NCBI GenBank assembly: GCA_022768465.1
Contig: JALELZ010000019.1
Location: 1-47,324 of the forward strand
Direction of reading: 5' to 3'
Length of the DNA stretch: 47,324 nt
DNA from: Lachnospiraceae bacterium
GTDB taxonomy: Bacteria > Bacillota > Clostridia > Lachnospirales > Lachnospiraceae
Position 1 is the stretch's first letter. Every line of letters begins with the position of its first letter. The notes under the pieces are model-generated. The model saw only the letters and a program-made list of their open reading frames with translations. It was not told where the DNA came from and searched no databases. This document shows, piece by piece, positions 31,829 to 39,731 of the stretch. The position numbers and the translations under genes are program-made.

Positions 31829-33544
31829 ATGGCATACAGACAGCTGGGTCAGATACTTGTTTCAGCAGGCGAGATCGATGAAGAGACACTTCAGGCTGCT
31901 CTTGAACAGGGAAAACGAGAAGGCAAGCGACTCGGAGAGGTTTTAAAGGATAACGGCACGCTGACAGAAAGACAGATAATCGACTGTCTTAAGCTTCAGC
32001 TTGGTGTTGACTTTGTTGACCTTACAAAAGTCAAGATACCTGTTGATCTCGCAGAGCTGGTGCCGAAAAATATAGCCAGAACATACAATGTGGTGCCGGT
32101 AAAGCTTAACGGCTCAACTCTGTTCCTGGCTATGGTGGATCCTCTTAACTTTAAAGCCATCGAGGCTGTAAGAAACAGCTCCAAGAAGCGTATCATTCCT
32201 ATGATAGCAACGACAACAGCAATGGAGATGGCTATATCTACGCTTTACGGAAACGAGAGTGTTAACAGGGCGATAGACGATCTTGAGCATGTTATCGGAA
32301 GCTCAGCCATAGTCGGACTGCAGAATGGCGGCAATGATACAATACTCGGAGACGGTGACGGCAATGATCAGGCTGCGCCTGCTATACGACTCGTTAATTC
32401 AATACTTGAAAGAGGAGCAGGAAACGGAAGCTCGGATATCCATATCGAGCCGAGAGCAGAGGGACTTGTTATCCGTATGAGAATAGACGGAGTGCTTCAC
32501 GATATACTTACAGTGCCTAAAAAGCTCCAGAACTCTGTCATTTCACGTATCAAGATAATGGTGGACATGGATATCGCCGAAAAGAGGATACCTCAGGACG
32601 GCCGAGCCAACGTAAGAGTTAAGGGAAGAGACTTTGATCTTCGAGTTTCCACACTTCCTACCAAATACGGTGAGAAGATAGTTATACGTTTCCTTGAAAA
32701 GTCCGCAGCACTTCTCACAAAGGAGGGCATAGGACTCACCGGTAAATATCTGGATGAATACAACAGACTTTTGAAGAACGCAAACGGCGTTATACTTCTT
32801 TGCGGACCTACGGGCTCAGGTAAATCGACTACCATGTATGCGATGATAAACGAGCTCAACAGGGAAGAGGTCAATGTGGTCACTCTGGAGGATCCGATAG
32901 AGTATGACATTAACGGTGTCAATCAGGTACAGGTCAATGAAAAGGTTGGTATGACCTTTGCCAACGGACTGCGTTCCATACTTCGTCAGGACCCTGATAT
33001 CATAGCGGTAGGAGAGATTCGTGACGGAGAGACTGCAGAGATAGCCATGAGATCTGCCATAACCGGACATCTTGTGCTGTCGACCATACATACCAACAGC
33101 GCCATAACCACTATAGACAGACTTATAGATCTGGGAGTGGAGCCTTATATCATAAACAGTGCTGTCAAGGGAATCATATCGCAGAGACTTGTAAGAAGGC
33201 TTTGTCCTTACTGTAAAAAGGAATATACGCCTACTGCAGAGGATTTGGATGTACTGGAAATGGATCCGCAGAAATACCAGCCTGAGAAAATGCGCTTTTA
33301 TAAGAGAGCTGGCTGTCCGGAGTGTATGAACACAGGCTATAAGGGAAGAATTGCGGTATTTGAGATACTGACTCTCACAGCAGACATTAAGGAAAAGCTG
33401 CGTGATAAGGTCAGCACCGGAGAATTAAGAAAAGCTATCATGGACTCAGGCTTTGAGCCTATGATGGTCAACTGCAGAAAGCTTGTAATGGACGGAGTGA
33501 CCACGGTCGACGAGGCATCAAGAGTATTAAGCACAACAGACTGA
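31829..33544 (+). CDS. Type IV pilus / type II secretion assembly ATPase (PilB/GspE family)
   Basis: 571-aa hexameric ATPase that drives pilin polymerisation. N-terminal MshEN-type domain (about 1-150, LGQILVSAGEIDEETLQAAL). Then DIHIEPRAEGLVIRMRIDG, Walker A GPTGSGKST (about residue 326), the Asp box TLEDPIEY, Walker B-like DPDIIAVGEIRD, the His box TGHLVLSTIHTNSA, and a four-Cys zinc site (CPYC and CPEC). All catalytic elements are present. AGGAGG-type site GGAGGT precedes the ATG. pilC and a pilin follow; no retraction ATPase or prepilin peptidase is present. Confidence 0.93.
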   Translation: MAYRQLGQILVSAGEIDEETLQAALEQGKREGKRLGEVLKDNGTLTERQIIDCLKLQLGVDFVDLTKVKIPVDLAELVPKNIARTYNVVPVKLNGSTLFLAMVDPLNFKAIEAVRNSSKKRIIPMIATTTAMEMAISTLYGNESVNRAIDDLEHVIGSSAIVGLQNGGNDTILGDGDGNDQAAPAIRLVNSILERGAGNGSSDIHIEPRAEGLVIRMRIDGVLHDILTVPKKLQNSVISRIKIMVDMDIAEKRIPQDGRANVRVKGRDFDLRVSTLPTKYGEKIVIRFLEKSAALLTKEGIGLTGKYLDEYNRLLKNANGVILLCGPTGSGKSTTMYAMINELNREEVNVVTLEDPIEYDINGVNQVQVNEKVGMTFANGLRSILRQDPDIIAVGEIRDGETAEIAMRSAITGHLVLSTIHTNSAITTIDRLIDLGVEPYIINSAVKGIISQRLVRRLCPYCKKEYTPTAEDLDVLEMDPQKYQPEKMRFYKRAGCPECMNTGYKGRIAVFEILTLTADIKEKLRDKVSTGELRKAIMDSGFEPMMVNCRKLVMDGVTTVDEASRVLSTTD

Positions 33545-33590
33545 TGTCGGATCGTTATGATTCATTAATGCAGCAGAGGGGAATGTTTAA

Positions 33591-34802
33591 ATGAGTACAT
33601 TTCGCTATGAAGCGATATCCAGAGACGGAGTTAACGTCAAGGGAGTCGTTAAAGCAAGAGATAAAAATGAAGCCGTAGCCCAGCTTAAGGAAGAAATGAG
33701 CGTAGTCACAGGCCTTAAGGAGACCTATGACTATGAAGGCCTAAAAGATAAGCTGACCAGCTCGCATGGCAAGATAAGTGCGCAGTCGATAGCATTAGTC
33801 TGCCAGCAGTTTGCCATAATGCTCGATTCCGGAATATCCATAAGCTATGCGGTCAAGCTCGTTGCAAAGCAGACCAAGGACAGAGCATTAAGAAAGATAC
33901 TTTCGGAGGTCGCAGACGATGTGTCGGCAGGCTACAGCATAGCTGACAGCTTCCAGATACACGGAGACAAGCTGCCGCCGACCTTTATAGAAACCATACG
34001 TTCGGGTGAGGAATCGGGATCCCTGGCCTCTGCCTTCAAGAGACTTTCGGATTTCTTTATGACCAGACATAAGCTCTACGCCAAAATAAAGGGAGCTATG
34101 ATCTATCCGGTATTCGTTATTATACTTGCGATAATTGTCATTTCGATAGTAATGATAAAGGCAATACCGACTATCGCAAATACTTTCCTTGATCAGGGAG
34201 AGGATCTGCCCGGTATAACTATGGCACTCATAAGGTGCTCTGATTTTTTCAGCAAATGGTTCTGGCTTATAGCTATAATCATAATGCTTATAGCTATGGC
34301 TGTTATCATCTATGCAAGGACCAGAGAGGGCGGTATGAAGCTTTCCAGGAAAATGCTTAATCTGCCGCTTATCGGAAATATAGAAAGACTAAACATTGCG
34401 AGCCAGTTTGCATCAACAATGGCAACAATGCTTATCGCAGGACTTCCGCTTGTAAGAGCTGTCCAGATAACGAGTAAGACAGTTACAAATAAATATGTCA
34501 GCGAGTCCATTGTGAACGTCATGAAAAACCTTGAACAGGGCTTCAGCCTCGGAGAATGCCTAAAGCGTGAAAATACGCTGGATGAACTTCTTATTGAGAT
34601 GTGTGCGATGGGAGAGCAGTCGGGAAGCTTAGAGGAAACACTCAGCTCAATAAGTAAATATTATGACTACGAAACTGAGAATGCAGCCTCAAGAGCACTC
34701 GCTGTATTAGAGCCTGCAATACTGATATTCCTGGGAGTTTTTGTCGGATTTATTGTGATTGCACTTTACCTGCCGATGTTCACAGTGTATAATGGAATGT
34801 AG
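33591..34802 (+). CDS. Type IV pilus / type II secretion platform protein (PilC/GspF family)
   Basis: 403-aa inner-membrane platform with two T2SSF repeats (about 70-195 and 275-395). First repeat: QQFAIMLDSGISISYAVKL and FIETIRSGEESGSLASAF. Second: SQFASTMATMLIAGLPLVRAVQ and MCAMGEQSGSLEETL. Three membrane segments at about 168-195, 220-242 and 370-395. It works with the ATPase just upstream (46-bp gap). Confidence 0.93.
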   Translation: MSTFRYEAISRDGVNVKGVVKARDKNEAVAQLKEEMSVVTGLKETYDYEGLKDKLTSSHGKISAQSIALVCQQFAIMLDSGISISYAVKLVAKQTKDRALRKILSEVADDVSAGYSIADSFQIHGDKLPPTFIETIRSGEESGSLASAFKRLSDFFMTRHKLYAKIKGAMIYPVFVIILAIIVISIVMIKAIPTIANTFLDQGEDLPGITMALIRCSDFFSKWFWLIAIIIMLIAMAVIIYARTREGGMKLSRKMLNLPLIGNIERLNIASQFASTMATMLIAGLPLVRAVQITSKTVTNKYVSESIVNVMKNLEQGFSLGECLKRENTLDELLIEMCAMGEQSGSLEETLSSISKYYDYETENAASRALAVLEPAILIFLGVFVGFIVIALYLPMFTVYNGM

Positions 34803-34885
34803 AATATAAGAGTAAAATCTGTCGTTTAAAAAACGGAGATATACCCTTATATAAATATAATAGGATTATTTAAAGGAGTGATAAG

Positions 34886-35278
34886 ATGAAAAACTTATTG
34901 AAGAAGATGAAGAACAGAGAAGGCTTCACACTTGCTGAGCTGCTTATCGTTGTTGCTATCATCGCAGTACTTGTTGCAATTTCTATTCCGATTTTCAGTA
35001 GTCAGATGGAAAAAGCAAGAGAAGCTGTTGATGCTGCAAATCTCAGAGCTGCATATGCAGAAGTAATGTCTGATGTTTTAACTGGTGATACTACAAAAGC
35101 AGAAACAGGTAAAGCTGTTGATCAGAAGCAGACGAAAAAGGGTTGGGAAACAAAAATAGATTGGCCAGAAGGATTTGCTGCAGCTGATATAACTGATCCA
35201 GTTGACGGTGCTTCAACAGGATATTGGACTGTAAAGTGGGATAGCGCTAACAATAAAGTGGTTGCTACACATTCATAA
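34886..35278 (+). CDS. Type IV pilin-like protein (prepilin)
   Basis: 130 aa. A short basic leader (KNLLKKMKNREG) ends in the prepilin peptidase site G-FTLAELL; Glu at +5 of the mature protein is present. A 20-residue hydrophobic helix follows, then a small polar domain with no cysteines. AAAGGAG precedes the ATG. The first 60 codons match the neighbours in style; the C-terminal part uses more AAA, GAT, ACT and CCA, a looser and more AT-rich pattern, suggesting faster evolution or replacement. Only one pilin is present and a terminator follows at once, so it is the major subunit of this small pilus system. Confidence 0.9.
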   Translation: MKNLLKKMKNREGFTLAELLIVVAIIAVLVAISIPIFSSQMEKAREAVDAANLRAAYAEVMSDVLTGDTTKAETGKAVDQKQTKKGWETKIDWPEGFAAADITDPVDGASTGYWTVKWDSANNKVVATHS

Positions 35279-35318
35279 TTCTAATAAATTTAGTCGAAAA
35301 TATATATTTAGAAAAGAC

Positions 35319-35349
35319 ACACCGGGTTGTTGTTCAGCCCGGTGTTTTT
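35319..35349 (+). terminator. Terminator of the pilus operon
   Basis: ACACCGGG (35319-35326) pairs with CCCGGTGT (35338-35345), then TTTTT. An outer TTTAGTC...GACTAAA pair (35290-35357) extends the stem. Confidence 0.9.
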
Positions 35350-35360
35350 AGACTAAATCA

Positions 35361-35385
35361 ATATAGGGTTATAGGACAAAAAGTG
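35361..35385 (+). repeat. Dispersed TATAGG element, copy 2
   Basis: ATATAGGG-TTATAGGA-CAAAAAGTG, nearly the same as 11244-11267, and again directly downstream of an intrinsic terminator. Confidence 0.6.
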
Positions 35386-35434
35386 TTGTTTTATATTGTG
35401 CGCTTCATTAGAATATTATTTAAAGACAGTTGAC

Positions 35435-35489
35435 TTAGCCGTACGGCAAATATTGTGAACTTTGAAACAGCATTATGCCGAACGGCTAA
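35435..35489. repeat. 14-bp inverted repeat with 27-nt spacer
   Basis: TTAGCCGTACGGCA (35435-35448) and TGCCGAACGGCTAA (35476-35489) are inverted copies with one mismatch. The left arm itself contains the palindrome GCCGTACGGC. The surrounding 35386-35530 is AT-rich and has no gene. It could be an operator, a cruciform or the scar of a small element; no target duplication is visible. Confidence 0.55.
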
Positions 35490-35532
35490 ATAAACGAATA
35501 AAGTAATGATGCTGCGATTAAATAAAAGAAAC

Positions 35533-35563
35533 AAAAAAGGCTATCACCGTAGTGATAGCCTTT
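35533..35563 (-). terminator. Terminator of tRNA-Leu unit 1
   Basis: AAAGGCTATCA (35536-35546) pairs with TGATAGCCTTT (35553-35563). In the minus direction it ends in a T6 tract, 2 bp after the tRNA. Confidence 0.9.
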
Positions 35564-35565
35564 AG

Positions 35566-35649
35566 TGCGGAGAAAGGGACTTGAACCCTCACGCCCTAAC
35601 GGGCACAAGATCCTTAGTCTTGCTCGTCTGCCAATTCCGACATCTCCGC
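35566..35649 (-). tRNA. tRNA-Leu (anticodon AAG), copy 1
   Basis: 84-nt type II tRNA. Acceptor GCGGAGA/TCTCCGC with discriminator A, D arm GGAATTGGCAGACGA, anticodon stem CAAGA/TCTTG with loop CTAAGGA (anticodon AAG), long variable arm TGCCCGTTAGGGCG, and T arm GAGGGTTCAAGTCCCTT. CCA is not encoded. It has its own promoter and terminator. It is near-identical to the gene at 35930-36013. Confidence 0.95.
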
Positions 35650-35659
35650 AACGAAGAAT

Positions 35660-35688
35660 ATACTAACATATTTATCATGAATGCGCAA
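35660..35688 (-). promoter_or_regulatory. Promoter of tRNA-Leu unit 1
   Basis: Minus strand: TTGCGC (35688-35683), 17-bp spacer, TAGTAT (35665-35660), 10 bp before the tRNA. The same TTGCG-type -35 precedes unit 2. Confidence 0.65.
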
Positions 35689-35768
35689 GCAAAAATTTAC
35701 AAATATTTGAAAAACTTTTCACACCAATGAAAATTCAATTAGTACTCATTAGGGACATAGATATAGGA

Positions 35769-35792
35769 ATATAGGGATACAGAACAAAAAAG
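35769..35792 (+). repeat. Dispersed TATAGG element, copy 3
   Basis: ATATAGGG-ATACAGAA-CAAAAAAG, preceded by another ATATAGGA unit (35761-35768). It runs into the terminator of tRNA-Leu unit 2. Confidence 0.55.
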
Positions 35793-35816
35793 ACCGGCGA
35801 TCACTCACCAGTCTTT
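35785..35816 (-). terminator. Terminator of tRNA-Leu unit 2
   Basis: AAAGACCGG (35789-35797) pairs with CCAGTCTTT (35808-35816), one mismatch. In the minus direction a T-tract follows. Confidence 0.8.
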
Positions 35817-35818
35817 GA

Positions 35819-35902
35819 TGCAGAGAAAGGGACTTGAACCCTCATGATATTGCTATCACACGGACCTGAACCGTGCGCGTCTGCCAATTCCGCCATCTCT
35901 GC
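35819..35902 (-). tRNA. tRNA-Leu (anticodon CAG)
   Basis: 84-nt type II tRNA. Acceptor GCAGAGA/TCTCTGC, anticodon stem CACGG/CCGTG with loop TTCAGGT (anticodon CAG, reads CUG). Its variable arm (TGATAGCAATATCATG) differs from that of its neighbours, while the D and T arms are the same. Cotranscribed with the copy at 35930 (27-bp gap). Confidence 0.95.
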
Positions 35903-35929
35903 GTATAAAATAATTACAGATACAATAAA

Positions 35930-36013
35930 TGCGGAGGAAGGGACTTGAACCCTCACGCCCTAACGGGCACAAGATCCTTAGTCTTGCTCGTCTGCCAATT
36001 CCGACACCTCCGC
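35930..36013 (-). tRNA. tRNA-Leu (anticodon AAG), copy 2
   Basis: Same as copy 1 except the last acceptor pair: A-T in copy 1 is G-C here (GCGGAGG/CCTCCGC), a compensatory double change. First gene of a two-tRNA unit that ends at 35816-35785. Confidence 0.95.
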
Positions 36014-36022
36014 AGCGAAATT

Positions 36023-36051
36023 ATATTAGCATAATTACAATGATTACGCAA
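36023..36051 (-). promoter_or_regulatory. Promoter of tRNA-Leu unit 2
   Basis: Minus strand: TTGCGT (36051-36046), 17-bp spacer, TAATAT (36028-36023), 9 bp before the tRNA. Confidence 0.68.
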
Positions 36052-36203
36052 GAACTTTTTTGCACTTTTAATATTGCTATAGGACTTTGCGGTAAGCATA
36101 AGTGTCGGTCTTAGAGGAAAATGTGTCCTGATATGATGCACGCTTAGAGCTGTATAACTGGCAGTATAAGGTCAGTATAACATTGGTGTATTGGGGCGTG
36201 TGC

Positions 36204-36232
36204 TTGTTTGCAGGCATCAAATGTGGTATTAT
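36204..36232 (+). promoter_or_regulatory. Probable promoter of murI-murB-hprK
   Basis: TTGTTT (36204-36209), 17-bp spacer, TATTAT (36227-36232). It would give a leader of about 60 nt before murI. The rest of the 284-bp gap (36014-36297) holds no gene. Confidence 0.5.
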
Positions 36233-36259
36233 ATACTGACTATATTTTTTGGAAGGTAT

Positions 36260-36291
36260 ACGGGATACTTTATTTTATCCCGTTTGTTTTT
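36260..36291 (+). terminator. Terminator-like hairpin in the murI leader
   Basis: ACGGGAT (36260-36266) pairs with ATCCCGT (36277-36283), followed by TTGTTTTT, ending 7 bp before the murI ATG. Either it stops transcripts coming from upstream or it attenuates murI. Confidence 0.55.
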
Positions 36292-36297
36292 GGGTTA

Positions 36298-37068
36298 ATG
36301 AGTAAAATTGCTGTATTCGATTCAGGTCTCGGAGGACTGACGGTCTTAAGCGCTCTCAGAAAGGAGCTTCCGGGTGAGGATTATATTTATTACGGAGACT
36401 CGGCAAATGCGCCTTACGGCGACAAGACGCCGGAGGAGCTTTTGAAGCTGAATACGCAAGTATGCACAAGACTTCTTAAAGAGGATGATATCAAGTGCTT
36501 TGTGATCGCCTGCAATACTACGACCTCAGAAACCTTGGATAAGCTTACCAAGGTATTTCCGGAGCATGACTTTATAGGCATAGAGCCTGCAGTGGCATGG
36601 GCAGTAAATGAGCATCCGGGTGAGCATATTCTTGTATTAGCCACTACCGCCACCATTAACGGCAAAAGACTCAAAAAGAGACTAAAAGAGCTTAAGGATA
36701 AAGCTGAGATCACAGCGTTAGCTGCGCCTGGTATAGTACCTTTTGTGGAAAATGAAAAGACCGGCAGTGAAGAATTTTTATCATATCTTAAAGAGCTTTT
36801 GGCACCATACAAAAAGGATACAGATGCGGTTGTGCTGGGCTGTACACATTTTCCTTTTGTAAAAGCACAGCTTAAGGAATGCTTTGATAAGGATATAAGC
36901 TTCTATGATGCCGCTTCACTTGTGGCAAAGGATACAAAGGAGCTGCTTAATAAAAACGGGAGACTTAATGCTGAAGCTAAAGACGGCACAACAGGCAGCG
37001 TGACATTTCTTAATTCTGACACATCAAAAATAGAGCTTGAGGAGAAGCTTCTTAATGAATATAAATAA
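36298..37068 (+). CDS. murI: Glutamate racemase
   Basis: Makes D-glutamate for peptidoglycan. FDSGLGGLTVL at residues 6-16, YYGDSANAPYG, the two catalytic Cys sites ACNTTTS (about 72) and LGCTHFP (about 180), and GIEPAVAWA. ATG 36298 gives 256 aa, typical; longer in-frame starts from 36208 have no homology and would include the leader hairpin. Only a weak TTGGG binding site precedes it, so expression may be low. murB overlaps its 3' end. Confidence 0.93.
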   Translation: MSKIAVFDSGLGGLTVLSALRKELPGEDYIYYGDSANAPYGDKTPEELLKLNTQVCTRLLKEDDIKCFVIACNTTTSETLDKLTKVFPEHDFIGIEPAVAWAVNEHPGEHILVLATTATINGKRLKKRLKELKDKAEITALAAPGIVPFVENEKTGSEEFLSYLKELLAPYKKDTDAVVLGCTHFPFVKAQLKECFDKDISFYDAASLVAKDTKELLNKNGRLNAEAKDGTTGSVTFLNSDTSKIELEEKLLNEYK

Positions 37069-37981
37069 CATAAGGAAAATAACAGGCGGCAGGATCCTTA
37101 AAAATGAGCCTATGGCAGGTCACACGACCTTTAGGACCGGAGGTATTGCCGATTATTATATAATTCCGAGAAATACCAAGGAGCTTGCAGGGCTTATCAG
37201 ATATTTCGCTCTTAACGGCATAGATTATTTTGTTATCGGAAACGGTTCCAATCTTCTTGTATCCGATGAAGGCTACAGAGGGGTCATCATTGACCTCGGC
37301 AGAAACGACGATACAGCATTTACCATGCTCGGCTATGAATGGCAGAATGACGAGCTTATCATGGATCTTGGGGCAGGCTGTCTGATGAGCGCAGTGGGAC
37401 GCTTTGCGGCAAAGTTCGGAGGCACGGGCTTTGAGGAGCTTTCGGGAATTCCCGGCTGTATAGGCGGTGCCTGCATTATGAATGCCGGAGCCTTTGACAG
37501 AGAGATGAAGGACGTCGTAAGAAGCGTTGAGGCGGTAGATAAAAAGGGCAATGTTATCAATTTAGCTGCTTCGGATATTGAATTCAGATACAGAGGCTCA
37601 AGCCTCATGGATGAGGGACTTATCGTAACGAGAGCTGAGATAGCTCTTCAAAAAGGCGAAACAGCAGATATAGAAAAAAAGAGCGAAGAGCTTCTTAAGA
37701 GACGTCAGGAAAAGCAGCCGCTTGAATACCCATCGGCAGGCTCGACATTTAAAAGACCGGAAGGATATTTTGCAGGCAAGCTTATAAGTGATGCGGGATT
37801 AAAGGGCTTTAGTGTGGGCGGAGCCTGTGTCAGCGAGAAGCATGCCGGATTTATTATCAATAAGGGCGGTGCGACCTCAACAGATATTTATGAGCTTATG
37901 AAAAAGGTAAGAGAAATCGTACTTGATAAATATGGTGTTACTCTTGAACCTGAGGTAAGACTTTTAGGACATTTTGATTAA
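37055..37981 (+). CDS. murB: UDP-N-acetylenolpyruvoylglucosamine reductase
   Basis: FAD enzyme that reduces UDP-GlcNAc-enolpyruvate to UDP-MurNAc. HTTFRTGGIADY at the N-terminus, the FAD loop GNGSNLLVSDEGYRG, GIPGCIGGACIMNAGAFDREM, the catalytic Ser in YPSAGSTFKRPEG, and SEKHAGFIINKGGAT near the end: a type II MurB. ATG 37055 follows GGAGAAG by 7 bp and overlaps murI by 14 bp. 308 aa. hprK follows. Confidence 0.95.
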   Translation: MNINNIRKITGGRILKNEPMAGHTTFRTGGIADYYIIPRNTKELAGLIRYFALNGIDYFVIGNGSNLLVSDEGYRGVIIDLGRNDDTAFTMLGYEWQNDELIMDLGAGCLMSAVGRFAAKFGGTGFEELSGIPGCIGGACIMNAGAFDREMKDVVRSVEAVDKKGNVINLAASDIEFRYRGSSLMDEGLIVTRAEIALQKGETADIEKKSEELLKRRQEKQPLEYPSAGSTFKRPEGYFAGKLISDAGLKGFSVGGACVSEKHAGFIINKGGATSTDIYELMKKVREIVLDKYGVTLEPEVRLLGHFD

Positions 37982-37999
37982 TGTTTGGAAAGGAGAGCT

Positions 38000-38953
38000 A
38001 TGGCTTACAGCAATATGTCGGAACAGGCGAATGTTAAAGCATTTGCAAAAAAAATGAATCTTGAGAACCTTACTCCGGAGATCGATATCACCGAGAGAAA
38101 GCTGACCACCTACAGTACACACAGGCCGGCTCTTCAGCTTACCGGTTTCTTTGAAGGCTTTGATCTTGGGCCTATGGAGCGTATTCAGGTAATCGGACGT
38201 CTTGAGCAGGCGTATATCAATTCACTTGAGGAAAGAGTTATCCACGGACGTTTTGAACAGATCGCGAGCTACAGAGTACCATGCTTTGTATTTACAAGAA
38301 ATTACAGACCGTGCCGCGGAGTTATGAGGGCTTGTCTTGAGTACGGAGTGCCTGTTTTCAGAACTGAAAGAAGCACTACAGATCTTATCTCTGAGACTAT
38401 GAGATGGCTCAAGGTAATCATGGCACCGAAGGAGACTCTTCACGGAGTACTTATCGATGTTTACGGTGAAGGAGTGCTTATTCAGGGAGACAGCGGTATT
38501 GGTAAATCAGAGGCTGCGCTTGAGCTTATAAAAAGGGGTCACAGACTTGTTTCTGACGATGCTGTTGAAATCAGAAAGGTTTCAGAAGATACACTTGTAG
38601 GCCTTGCTCCGGAGCTTACGAGAGATTTTATTGAGTTAAGAGGTATCGGTATTATCAATGTTCGTTCAATGTTTGGTTTCGAGGCGGTAAAGCAGACGCA
38701 GAATATCGACATGATCATCAAATTGGATGAATTTGATCCGGAGAAAAAATATGACCGCCTTGGCATGGAGGATAAATACACAGAAATCCTCGGAAATAAG
38801 GTCATTACTTATGAGATACCAATTAGACCGGGCAGAAACATTGCGGTAATAGTTGAATGTGCAGCTGTCAATAACCGTGCAAAGAAAATGGGCTATGACG
38901 CACCGAAGGAATTTTTCGACAGAGTTAATTCCGAGCTCAACAGCAAGATCTAA
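38000..38953 (+). CDS. hprK: HPr kinase/phosphorylase
   Basis: Senses glycolytic intermediates and phosphorylates Ser46 of HPr/Crh for carbon catabolite control. N-terminal domain 1-130; then Walker A GDSGIGKSEAAL (about residue 162), RLVSDDAVEI, and the HprK signature LRGIGIINVRSMFG. AAGGAGAG precedes ATG 38000; a TTG at 37985 is in frame but lies on that binding site. 317 aa. A Crh-like HPr lies two genes downstream, a likely substrate. Confidence 0.95.
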   Translation: MAYSNMSEQANVKAFAKKMNLENLTPEIDITERKLTTYSTHRPALQLTGFFEGFDLGPMERIQVIGRLEQAYINSLEERVIHGRFEQIASYRVPCFVFTRNYRPCRGVMRACLEYGVPVFRTERSTTDLISETMRWLKVIMAPKETLHGVLIDVYGEGVLIQGDSGIGKSEAALELIKRGHRLVSDDAVEIRKVSEDTLVGLAPELTRDFIELRGIGIINVRSMFGFEAVKQTQNIDMIIKLDEFDPEKKYDRLGMEDKYTEILGNKVITYEIPIRPGRNIAVIVECAAVNNRAKKMGYDAPKEFFDRVNSELNSKI

Positions 38954-39036
38954 AACTGCACTTTGTATTTTAATGAATGCAACTATGTTGTACTTATGCA
39001 TTTTGTACTAAAAAAAAATATTTTTAAATTAAACGT

Positions 39037-39702
39037 ATGTCATTTTCATCAGAGACGAAAAATGAGATAAAGAATAAGTGCTTTACAAGCAAAAAACGCC
39101 ATAGTAAAATTACCGAATATAGGGAAAAGTCACGGGACAGGGAATATCTCATGGAGCTGTTTTGCAATAAAGGAACCATGAGCGATCCCGAAAAGTTCTA
39201 TCATCTTGAGTTTGTTTGTGATTCTGAAGATGAGGCGCATTCGGTCAGAGATATTATAGGCGGCTTTGGTATAAGCTGCGGTTTGATGAAGCGCAAGGAA
39301 CATTTTGTGGTTTATCTGAAGGACAGCGAGGCTATATCGGATATGCTGACGCTTCTGGGAGCTCACAAGGCTCTTTTGGATTTTGAAAATATCAAGGTCC
39401 TTAAGGAGATGCGTGAGAGCGTTCAGCGCAGAGTTAACTGTGAGACTGCCAACATTTCCAAGACGGTATCGGCAGCGGTCAGGCAGGCTGATGACATAAG
39501 ATATATAGCTGACAGGAAGGGACTCGATTCTCTTTCGGACAGTTTGAGAGAGGCTGCCGAGCTGAGACTCAGATTCCCGGACGCAACCTTAAGTGAGCTT
39601 GCAGAGGAGATGCCCGGAGTAGGTAAATCAGGAATGAATCACAGATTCCGGAGGATCGCCAGGATCGCAGAAGAGCTGCGTGAATCGGATGTTAAGCTTT
39701 GA
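39037..39702 (+). CDS. whiA: Shortened WhiA-family DNA-binding protein
   Basis: 221 aa against about 310-325 for typical WhiA. The first 16 residues ([16 protein letters not shown]) match the normal WhiA start. After about 20 unmatched basic residues the sequence jumps to [25 protein letters not shown], i.e. the second LAGLIDADG-like half. It then continues normally through [25 protein letters not shown] and the C-terminal helix-turn-helix ([22 protein letters not shown]). About 85-90 residues, most of the WhiA_N domain, are missing. The frame is open throughout, so it is a clean in-frame loss. No Shine-Dalgarno precedes the ATG in the A/T-rich leader. It is followed by a Crh-like gene. Confidence 0.88.
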   Translation: MSFSSETKNEIKNKCFTSKKRHSKITEYREKSRDREYLMELFCNKGTMSDPEKFYHLEFVCDSEDEAHSVRDIIGGFGISCGLMKRKEHFVVYLKDSEAISDMLTLLGAHKALLDFENIKVLKEMRESVQRRVNCETANISKTVSAAVRQADDIRYIADRKGLDSLSDSLREAAELRLRFPDATLSELAEEMPGVGKSGMNHRFRRIARIAEELRESDVKL

Positions 39703-39731
39703 GTCCTGTTTATTTAAAGGAGAGGGGAATT

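Noticed and set aside
35929-36141. Short open frames over the tRNA-Leu genes
   Set aside because: They coincide with a well-formed tRNA.
39037-39702. whiA as a broken pseudogene
   Set aside because: The frame is intact from a normal WhiA start to its end and the helix-turn-helix is preserved, so it is reported as a shortened gene.
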